Position numbers and translations under genes: made by a program. The notes under the pieces are model-generated. The model saw nothing but the letters and a program-made list of their open reading frames with translations, was not told where the DNA came from and did not search any database. Positions 7,509 to 13,836 of a stretch of DNA of 15,525 bases are shown here, piece after piece; the stretch's first letter is position 1, and each line of letters starts with the position of its first letter. Origin of the DNA: Hyphomicrobiaceae bacterium (GTDB taxonomy: Bacteria; Pseudomonadota; Alphaproteobacteria; Rhizobiales; Hyphomicrobiaceae); NCBI GenBank assembly GCA_021775715.1, contig JAJFHI010000367.1, forward strand, positions 1 to 15,525. Reading direction: 5' to 3'.

Positions 7509-8210
7509 ATGATGACACGACCTATTTTCCAAGCCATCTGGAATTTCAATGCCGTTGTTATTGCCTGCGCCAGCACACTCGCAATTACCGTTGGTAGCTA
7601 CGCGACATATACGATTGCCCGTGAAGTGCTCGCCGAACGTACGGCCAACGGCCTTGCACGCGCCGCCCCCGATACCGCCACCCCCGACACCCAGCAAGGT
7701 GAGCTGACCGTCGGTAATTTTTCAAAACTATCCGGCACCAAAGTCATGTGGGCGCCCCTGACGCTATCACAGCATTATGCCTATCGCCTGTCGAGCAAGC
7801 ATGCCCAAAGCGTGTCGAACTATATGCTTTACGAGGTCGACAGCGGCAGGACGCGACGTCTTTTGAACTCCAACAAACAATTAATCGTCGCCGGTCACCA
7901 CGTGCATCGAACCAGCCCGCGCGCAGAAAACACCGCGCCGGCCCTTTTGGCATTTGAGATAATCGAGAAAGATACCAACGGCGACGGCATCCTCAATCAC
8001 GAGGACGTCAAACGCATTGCAATCGCACGGCCCGACGGACGAGACCTTACGCGTTTGCCGCAAATGTTTGAAGCCTTCCTCGGCAGTACGGCCGCGACGG
8101 ATGGTACGGTTGTTTTGTTCGCCCGCACATCAGGTCGCACCAAAGCCCTCCACATCAACCCTAAATCACTGAGCGTTGTCGCCGAAAACGAAATCAATGA
8201 TGGTATTTGA
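7509..8210 (+). CDS. Unrecognised membrane-anchored protein with one EF-hand-like loop
   Basis: I do not recognise a named family. The 233-residue protein has an N-terminal hydrophobic segment (about residues 14-36) without a clear cleavage site, so it is probably a single-pass anchor. A Thr/Pro/Ala-rich linker (about 48-65) follows, then a soluble domain of mixed strands. Residues 155-166, DTNGDGILNHED, form a canonical calcium-binding loop with D, N, D, N and D at ligand positions 1, 3, 5, 9 and 12; this resembles an EF-hand or dockerin-type loop. The segments around it (NYMLYEVDSGRTRRLL, then IARPDGRDLTRLP) look like strand pairs in a beta-propeller-type sensor, but that is speculation. 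It begins 56 bp after the UDG gene in the same direction with two tandem ATGs (7509, 7512), so it may be cotranscribed. Confidence 0.75.
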   Translation: MMTRPIFQAIWNFNAVVIACASTLAITVGSYATYTIAREVLAERTANGLARAAPDTATPDTQQGELTVGNFSKLSGTKVMWAPLTLSQHYAYRLSSKHAQSVSNYMLYEVDSGRTRRLLNSNKQLIVAGHHVHRTSPRAENTAPALLAFEIIEKDTNGDGILNHEDVKRIAIARPDGRDLTRLPQMFEAFLGSTAATDGTVVLFARTSGRTKALHINPKSLSVVAENEINDGI

Positions 8211-8266
8211 TGTATTCTGTATGCGCGCACGCAGTTAATCGCGTTTGTTGCGCTGTCGATTCACGC

Positions 8267-8286
8267 CCCACGCGTAAGAGCGTGGG
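8267..8286. repeat. 7-bp perfect hairpin upstream of repeat copy A
   Basis: CCCACGC (8267-8273) and GCGTGGG (8280-8286) enclose a 6-nt loop. It lies in the convergent space between the EF-hand-like gene and smpB and could end transcription from either side, though no T-tract follows on either strand. Confidence 0.4.
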
Positions 8287-8305
8287 ACGATCGGAGCTGG
8301 TGGCT

Positions 8306-8399
8306 GGGGAGCACCGCGACCCGCTGCGTTGCAGCGCGCCCTTGCAGGGGCAGGTCGCGTCAGCGACCGATGTGCCCCGTGAGGCAAAACAAAACTCTA
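8306..8399 (-). repeat. Structured intergenic repeat, copy A, at the 3' end of smpB
   Basis: Positions 8306-8384 match the reverse complement of 13493-13571 with about 10 mismatches in 79 positions, counted by eye. On the minus strand the element begins with the smpB stop codon (TAG at 8399-8397, in TAGAGTTTTG) and continues into a GC-rich, highly foldable core. The core holds the hairpin GGTCGC/GCGACC (8353-8358 with 8363-8368 on the plus strand) and an outer stem that pairs GGGG-type and CCCC-type ends. Relative to copy B it lacks about 15 bp near the stop-codon end. No coding sequence here is convincing. Confidence 0.8.
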
Positions 8400-8873
8400 T
8401 CCCTTATCGCGCAAAATCCTGGCCTTATCGCGGTTCCAGTCGCGCTTCTTCTGGTCTTCGCGTTTGTCTTGCATTTTTTTGCCCTGCGCCAATGCAAGAC
8501 GCAGTTTGGCAATACCGCGATCGTTAAAGTAAAGCGCCAGCGCGATAAGCGTCATGCCCTGCCGCGACAGAGCAATATTGATTTTGTGGATCTCTTTTTT
8601 GTGCAGCAAGAGCCGGCGTTTTCGTCGCGGCTCATGTTGGAAAAACCGCCCGGCTCCTAGGTATTCCGGAATATTGGCGTTCAACAACCAGGCTTCGCCG
8701 TCTTCGATCGTAGCGTAGCTCTCCGCGATGTTCGCCTGCCCACGACGCAGTTGCTTGACCTCGGTGCCGACCAATACAATGCCAGCCTCGAAGGTGTCGT
8801 TGAGCTGATATTCAAACCGCGCCCGGCGGTTTTCCGCAATCGAGCGGCGGCCGCCGTCATCTTTGGCCGCCAT
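8397..8873 (-). CDS. smpB: SsrA-binding protein SmpB (trans-translation)
   Basis: Binds tmRNA and brings it to stalled ribosomes, rescuing them and tagging the incomplete peptide for degradation. The 158-residue product matches the family length. Visible family features are ENRRARFEYQLNDTFEAG, the GTEVKQLRRGQANI core strand with the following ESYA, LLNANIPEY and the basic C-terminal tail beginning GKKMQDKREDQKKRDW that enters the ribosomal decoding centre. It lies 63 bp after dapA on the same strand and is probably cotranscribed with it. The stop codon falls in the boundary motif of structured repeat A. No tmRNA gene was found in the window. Confidence 0.96.
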   Translation of the reverse strand: MAAKDDGGRRSIAENRRARFEYQLNDTFEAGIVLVGTEVKQLRRGQANIAESYATIEDGEAWLLNANIPEYLGAGRFFQHEPRRKRRLLLHKKEIHKINIALSRQGMTLIALALYFNDRGIAKLRLALAQGKKMQDKREDQKKRDWNRDKARILRDKG

Positions 8874-8936
8874 GCCGGTACCTATTCGTTGTCATTCAAA
8901 GACTGAAACACGCTGCTCTTAAGGCAGCCAAAGCTT

Positions 8937-9827
8937 TTACTCCGCAGCCTTGGCCGAGAGCAAGCCAAGTTTATCGAGCACGACATCAACAGCCGCTTTG
9001 GTCGCATCTGTCAGCGGCACCAGCGGCAGGCGCGTTTCGTCGGAACACATGCCAAGACGCGACAAAGCATACTTCGCTGGCCCCGGACTGGGCTCGATAA
9101 ACATAACATCATGCAGCGGCATCAACTGATCCTGCAGCGTCAGCGCTTTTGCAAAATCGCCCGCCATACAAGCGTTCTGGAATTCAGCGCACAAACGCGG
9201 CGCAACATTCGATGCTACCGAGATACAGCCATGTCCGCCGTGTGCCATAAACCCTAATGCCGTAGCATCTTCACCTGACAGCATGTTGAACTCAGGCCCC
9301 ATCGCACCACGCTGTTGCGAAACCCGCGCCAGATCAGCAGTCGCATCCTTGACGCCAACGATGTTCTTGAGCTCATAAAGCCGCGCCATCGTTGCAACCG
9401 ACATGTCGATCACTGAACGCCCTGGAATGTTGTAGATCACAATCGGAATATCAACCGCATCGTGGATCGCTTTGTAATGCTGGAACAAACCCTCTTGCGT
9501 CGGCTTGTTGTAGTAAGGCGTGACGACCAGAACGCTATCGGCACCTGCCGACTTCGCATGGGCTGCTAAGTCAACGGCCTCCGCTGTAGAATTCGAACCC
9601 GCACCCGCGATCACGGGCACACGCCCGGCTGACACTTCAACTGTCAGTTCAACCACGCGTTTGTGTTCATCGTGATTCAGCGTCGGACTTTCACCTGTGG
9701 TCCCGACCGGCACCAACCCGTGCGTGCCTTCCCGAATCTGCCAATCGACAAATTTTCGGAAGGCATCCTCGTCGATGACTCCACCACGAAACGGCGTAAC
9801 CAGCGCCGTAATTGATCCCTTGAACAT
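8937..9827 (-). CDS. dapA: 4-hydroxy-tetrahydrodipicolinate synthase
   Basis: Condenses pyruvate with L-aspartate semialdehyde, the first committed step of diaminopimelate and lysine synthesis. The 296-residue TIM-barrel protein shows the pyruvate-binding GTTGESPTL (T43, T44), the proton-relay Y132 and R137 in YNIPGR, and the Schiff-base lysine K160 in VGVKDAT, matching the E. coli positions within one residue. The frame is open to 9962, but the extra 45 residues are not family-like. MFKGSITALVTPF is the usual N-terminus, and GAGG stands 8 nt before the ATG at 9827. The gene precedes smpB and is divergent from slt, separated by about 300 bp. Confidence 0.96.
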   Translation of the reverse strand: MFKGSITALVTPFRGGVIDEDAFRKFVDWQIREGTHGLVPVGTTGESPTLNHDEHKRVVELTVEVSAGRVPVIAGAGSNSTAEAVDLAAHAKSAGADSVLVVTPYYNKPTQEGLFQHYKAIHDAVDIPIVIYNIPGRSVIDMSVATMARLYELKNIVGVKDATADLARVSQQRGAMGPEFNMLSGEDATALGFMAHGGHGCISVASNVAPRLCAEFQNACMAGDFAKALTLQDQLMPLHDVMFIEPSPGPAKYALSRLGMCSDETRLPLVPLTDATKAAVDVVLDKLGLLSAKAAE

Positions 9828-10001
9828 CCCTAAAACCTCGAAAACCTTGTGGACGACGTCCGCCACACTCCTGCCGCACGACCACGTCACCTCGTGAAGC
9901 GCCAGCATACCGTGCAACGGAGGGCTTGTAGATAGCGCTTTTGCGGTGAAATTCCGGCTCAAGCGTTGGAATCAGGCATGCACCTCAAACCGCTGGCGAC
10001 A

Positions 10002-10052
10002 TTAAGCCGTTGACTAGTCCGCTGCAAGCTAGCAGGCCCTGATGCGGCTTAA
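10002..10052. repeat. Inverted repeat between dapA and slt
   Basis: TTAAGCCG (10002-10009) and CGGCTTAA (10045-10052) are perfect complements. Inside, CTGC (10022-10025) pairs with GCAG (10032-10035) to give a nested hairpin. The element sits in the divergent region, 74 bp before the likely slt start. Confidence 0.4.
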
Positions 10053-10125
10053 CGACTGATCGGCGAACCGGGCGCTCGTTGTAAAGTTCCGTGCTAGGAT
10101 CGTGCCACGTCGGGAGAGAACTGCA

Positions 10126-12351
10126 TTGGCTGTCATGAGAGCAAGCATAAACGACATCCTCAGCCGTATGGGCGCCATCACGGCCATTGGGCTGTTAACG
10201 CTAACACTCACGGTGCCGGTGTTCGCCAAATCTGATGTGCCGGTACCCACGCGCCGTCCGGCAGACCTTGAAAAGCTCGCCAAGGCGGCGACTAAAGATG
10301 TCGCCACCGTCGAGGCAACATCACCTGAAGAAATCGCCCACAACGCCAAATTCGATGAGTTGATCGCACCGCTACTGGGCCTTGAGCCGAGCGAGAATGA
10401 TCGCGCAAACTTGCGCGCGGCCATCAAGGCCTTGAAAAAGGTACAACCTGAAGCAGCCCAAGCCTTTCGTGACAAAATTCAAGACCCAGCCGCGCGCAAG
10501 CTTGTCGACTGGTTTCGACTACGCACCGGCTATGGTGTGGCCGCCGAACATCGTGCATTTCTCGACAACAATCCGGATTGGCCCAACCGCTGGTTGATCG
10601 CCCAACGCCTGGAAGAATCTCTCTTCCTACAAGGCGGCAACACGGCTGAGATTAAATCCTACTTTAAAGACCGAAAACCGGAAACCGGCGTTGGCTACGC
10701 AGCACTGGCGTCCGCCTACCGGTTTGAAGGAAACATCGAAGAAGCCCGCGCGATCGCCGTCCACGCTTGGCGCGAAGAGAAGCTTCCAACGACGTTGGAA
10801 ACTGCGTTTCTAAAGCGCTTCGGAGACTTGCTGACAACGGCCGACCACAAATACCGCATCGATCGCCTGATGCTGGATGCGCCTCGCTGGCGCAAACAGA
10901 AGAACGCGGCGGCTAAAGACCTTCGCCGGCTAATCCCGTTGTTACCAAAAGCGGAACAAAAGAAAGCGTACGCGCGTTTGTCTGTTTTCCTCGAGCGCAA
11001 AAACGCCGCCAACGAGATGGCGAAATTGCCAAAGGAAAAAACCACCGACTGGGGTCGCGTGTTTCACAAGGTGCAGGTCATGCGCCGAAAGAAGCAACTT
11101 GACCCTGCTGCAAAGATCCTCATCAACGCACCACTCGAAGACAAAGCAAAGATCGTCAACGCCGATGCCTGGTGGAAGGAACGGCGCATGCATGCCTTCC
11201 TGGCACTTGATAAAGGCAAGCCGCAACGTGCTTACGATCTTGTTAAAGTGGCGGGCCCCTTGTCGGAAAATCCCGCCAAACAACAAGCCTTCACCGCTGG
11301 TTGGATTGCGCTCAGATACCTCAACGATACGGCTGGCGGTCTGAAACACATGAAGGCCATGCAGGCTGCCGCTGACGGTCCTCTAAGTCGCGCCAAATCC
11401 GCCTACTGGGTTGGGCGTGCATTGGAACAGTCGGGTGATACGCAAGGGGCCATGTCTGAGTACCGCAAAGCGTCCGCGGGCATCGACACGTTTCACGGGC
11501 AGTTGGCATTTTTGAAACTCAAGCCTAACGACCGCAAGATTGAAATCAAGCCACCTGCTGAACCAACCGCCGAACAACTTAAACGTTTCCTGACCAACGA
11601 CGCAGTCCGTGCGGCTGTCATTGCACACCGTGCAGGTCTTGGCCGCATTATTACCCGGCCGTTCTTTGCGCACTTGCGCAAGATGATGAAAAGCGAAGCC
11701 GAAGTCGCAATGGTTATCCATCTGACCCGCGCATTAGGCGATACGCAGATGTCGATCCGCATGGCAAAGGGGGCGATCGGCGATGGCCACAACGTGCTCT
11801 ACTACTCTTATCCGCTCCACGCCTTCCCGCCGTACAAACCATTGCGCAAGCCGCCCGAGACTGCATTCCTGTTGTCGATCGCACGCCAGGAGACCGAGTT
11901 CGAGGCCAACACCGTTTCAGGTGCCGGTGCGCGTGGCATTTTGCAGGTGATGCCGATAACCGCGCGCCACGTCTGCGGCGACTATAAAATTCGGTGCGAT
12001 ATACCAAGGCTTCTGACAGACGAGTCCTACAATACGAAAATTGCATCAGCCTACATCGCAGACCGCATGGGCGAGTTCGGGGGCGCTTATACGCTCGGCT
12101 TGTCTGGCTATAACGCAGGGCCTGGCCGCACGCGGCAGTGGATCCGCAAGTTTGGCGACCCGCGCAATCCAGATATCGACCCCATTGACTGGATTGAGCG
12201 CATACCTTTTCAGGAAACGCGGCGTTACGTAACCAAAGTGCTTTCCAGCATCCAGATCTATCGTGCGCGCCTTGGCGACGCGAAAGCCCGACGCCTCGAC
12301 CTGGATCTCCTTCGCGCGCGCCGCAGTCAGCGTGCATCAGGCCGCAAATAA
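10126..12351 (+). CDS. slt: Soluble lytic murein transglycosylase
   Basis: Cleaves the glycan strands of peptidoglycan between MurNAc and GlcNAc, forming 1,6-anhydro ends, in the periplasm. The product has about 741 residues: a signal peptide (hydrophobic core GAITAIGLLTLTLTVPVFA), a long alpha-helical superhelical region of repeat-like helices to about residue 560, and a C-terminal lysozyme-like SLT domain. The catalytic glutamate is E589 in ARQETEF; the usual form is RQES, so Ser is replaced by Thr. GARGILQVMP and SGYNAGPGR follow. The start is placed at TTG 10126 because GGGAGAG stands 7 nt upstream. The ATG at 10135 is possible but poorly spaced, and the frame is open to a GTG at 10102. 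Divergent from dapA, with which it shares the peptidoglycan theme. Confidence 0.92.
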   Translation: MAVMRASINDILSRMGAITAIGLLTLTLTVPVFAKSDVPVPTRRPADLEKLAKAATKDVATVEATSPEEIAHNAKFDELIAPLLGLEPSENDRANLRAAIKALKKVQPEAAQAFRDKIQDPAARKLVDWFRLRTGYGVAAEHRAFLDNNPDWPNRWLIAQRLEESLFLQGGNTAEIKSYFKDRKPETGVGYAALASAYRFEGNIEEARAIAVHAWREEKLPTTLETAFLKRFGDLLTTADHKYRIDRLMLDAPRWRKQKNAAAKDLRRLIPLLPKAEQKKAYARLSVFLERKNAANEMAKLPKEKTTDWGRVFHKVQVMRRKKQLDPAAKILINAPLEDKAKIVNADAWWKERRMHAFLALDKGKPQRAYDLVKVAGPLSENPAKQQAFTAGWIALRYLNDTAGGLKHMKAMQAAADGPLSRAKSAYWVGRALEQSGDTQGAMSEYRKASAGIDTFHGQLAFLKLKPNDRKIEIKPPAEPTAEQLKRFLTNDAVRAAVIAHRAGLGRIITRPFFAHLRKMMKSEAEVAMVIHLTRALGDTQMSIRMAKGAIGDGHNVLYYSYPLHAFPPYKPLRKPPETAFLLSIARQETEFEANTVSGAGARGILQVMPITARHVCGDYKIRCDIPRLLTDESYNTKIASAYIADRMGEFGGAYTLGLSGYNAGPGRTRQWIRKFGDPRNPDIDPIDWIERIPFQETRRYVTKVLSSIQIYRARLGDAKARRLDLDLLRARRSQRASGRK

Positions 12352-12582
12352 CACCCGCAACTTATCCCCACAAAGCCTGTCATGCGGGCTTCTTGCATCG
12401 AAGTGCGATTATTTTCAATAATTCGGTCATTGCGGGCTTTTCCAAGATGCCCGTCCGGTGCATGACATTGGCTGTACGAATGCCGAGAACGGGGTGAGGC
12501 CAAATTCCGCGTTCTTGACGGCGACGACCGGCGGCGGCTGATTGCAATTTTCGCGCGGCCTAGAAATACAAGGGGGCATAGA
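12352..12582. other. 231-bp gap between slt and the alpha/beta hydrolase
   Basis: Contains a weak hairpin (AAGCC with GGGCTT near 12374-12391, no clear T-tract), a perfect small dyad ATTATT-TTC-AATAAT at 12408-12422, and a possible weak promoter (TTGACG at 12515-12520, then CTGATT after 17 bp). No gene was seen. Confidence 0.3.
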
Positions 12583-13467
12583 ATGGCGACGGGCGGCAAC
12601 ACTTTCCGCGAGCTGACCATGCGCGCGCGCGATGGTCTCAAATTGCATGCACGACATTACCCGGCTCCCAACGCACGCCGTCGTCCTCTGGTCTGCCTGC
12701 CGGGCCTGACCCGAAACCACCGCGACTTTCATGATATTGCAACTTACATCAGCGGTCCCGGGCCGGCGCAACGTGACGTCTACTGCCTCGACTATCGCGG
12801 TCGTGGCGGCTCGGAGTGGGACAGCGATTGGAAAAACTACGCCGTTCCGATTGAGATGCTCGACGTCATCGACTTTCTCATCACGCAGGGGCTGCATGAT
12901 GTTGCTGTACTCGGCACTTCGCGCGGCGGTCTCATCACCATGATCATGGCTGCGGCTCAACCATCATTGGTGGGGGCTGTTATTTTAAATGATATCGGAC
13001 CTATTGTTGAAACAGACGGACTGACACGAATTGCCACCTACGTTGGCCGCATTCCACTCCCACGTACCTGGGAGGAAGCAACCCGCCTCGTTTCCAAAGC
13101 CAACAAAGCGCAATTCCCCAACGTATCACCAGAGATCTGGGGTGAAGTTGCGCGTCAGTGGTACAACGAAAAGGATGGTCGACCGGCGCACGGCTACGAC
13201 CCGGAACTGAAAAATGCCATGTCGGTTCTCGACGGACCTATGCCGGCGCTATGGCCGCAGTTTGGCGCGCTCGCACGTGTACCGCTCATGGTCATCCGCG
13301 GGGAAAAATCCGACATACTGTCGGCTGCGACCGTTGACGAAATGGCAAGGCGCCATCCTCATATGACGAGCTACAACATCGCCGACGAAGGCCACGCACC
13401 GTTGTTAAAGGACGCCGCTTCAACGTCTGCAATTGCTGAGTTTCTCATGGTGTCAGATCGTGCCTAG
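12583..13467 (+). CDS. Alpha/beta-fold hydrolase
   Basis: A 294-residue serine hydrolase of the alpha/beta fold; the substrate cannot be told from sequence. The catalytic triad is recognisable: nucleophile S113 in the elbow GTSRGG, acid D244 in RGEKSDIL and H271 in DEGHAPLL. The oxyanion-hole strand ends in LPGLTRNHRDF (residues 39-49), with a GLT motif in place of the common HG motif, and DYRGRGGS (70-77) follows. The region between residues 140 and 225, rich in Trp and Tyr, is probably the lid or cap. It has no signal peptide, so it is probably cytoplasmic. A GGGGG tract lies 6 nt before the ATG. Its TAG stop is the first triplet of structured repeat B. Confidence 0.88.
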   Translation: MATGGNTFRELTMRARDGLKLHARHYPAPNARRRPLVCLPGLTRNHRDFHDIATYISGPGPAQRDVYCLDYRGRGGSEWDSDWKNYAVPIEMLDVIDFLITQGLHDVAVLGTSRGGLITMIMAAAQPSLVGAVILNDIGPIVETDGLTRIATYVGRIPLPRTWEEATRLVSKANKAQFPNVSPEIWGEVARQWYNEKDGRPAHGYDPELKNAMSVLDGPMPALWPQFGALARVPLMVIRGEKSDILSAATVDEMARRHPHMTSYNIADEGHAPLLKDAASTSAIAEFLMVSDRA

Positions 13468-13571
13468 AGCGTGTTTTGAAGAGTCGGTCTTCTCTCACGG
13501 GGCGCACCGGTCGCAAGCGCGACCTGCCGCTGCGAGCGCGCGCTGCAACGCTGCGGGTCGCGGTGCTCCCC
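13465..13571 (+). repeat. Structured intergenic repeat, copy B, at the 3' end of the alpha/beta hydrolase gene
   Basis: On the plus strand it starts with the hydrolase stop codon in TAGAGCGTG and matches copy A in reverse complement. The core has an outer stem of 10 bp with one C-T mismatch (13498-13508 with 13562-13572) and a hairpin GGTCGC-AAGC-GCGACC (13509-13524). A second GGTCGC at 13556-13561 can compete for GCGACC. Translations of this stretch are Arg/Ala-rich and look spurious. Confidence 0.8.
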
Positions 13572-13836
13572 GGCCTCGGGCCTAAACGTTTTCCTTGGGC
13601 GGTTTGTCCGGAACACACGGGCGTGGATGCCTGCAACTTGCCGAGTGAATACCGCAAGATGTTGCAGTATGGCACAACCGCTGTTTCCCCTAGCTCAATC
13701 TCACCGCGCGGCACGCGGCGCCATGATGCGAGCGATAAGCGAGCGTCTGAATCGTTCCCGGCGCCGTGCGGAACTCGAGCGACAGCGAGGAACAGCGTGA
13801 GAACAAACAACCCTTTCGCAACGTGAGGACTGACAA
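13468..13836. other. 369-bp convergent intergenic region, GC-rich and structured
   Basis: The first 100 bp is repeat B. The rest (13574-13836) has no convincing gene. It contains a strong hairpin at 13631-13667: CTGCAAC with GTTGCAG, then TTGC with GCAA, and a 3-nt bulge. It also has several GC-rich dyads such as CCGCG with CGCGG near 13703-13717. It could carry a structured RNA or bidirectional termination signals. I see no match to tmRNA, SRP RNA or RNase P signatures. Confidence 0.45.

Noticed and set aside
8221..8396. tmRNA gene next to smpB
   Set aside because: No tag reading frame ending in an Ala-Ala stop and no tRNA-like acceptor features were found; the structure is explained by repeat A and a short hairpin.
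9828..9962. 45-residue N-terminal extension of dapA
   Set aside because: The family N-terminus MFKGSITALVTPF and a good ribosome binding site fit the start at 9827; the extension is not family-like.
8306..13571. Composite transposon bounded by the inverted repeats
   Set aside because: The enclosed genes (smpB, dapA, slt, hydrolase) are core genes in their usual order, no transposase is present, and the repeats sit at gene 3' ends rather than forming element termini with target duplications.
13445..13810. Minus-strand 121-residue reading frame overlapping repeat B
   Set aside because: Arg/Ser/Ala-rich translation of a structured repeat, overlapping the end of the hydrolase gene; it looks like a spurious product of GC-rich DNA.
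13574..13836. Small DUF1127-like (YjiS) reading frame at about 13722
   Set aside because: Starts with a short Arg-rich stretch but stops after about 25 codons and lacks the conserved C-terminal part of the family.
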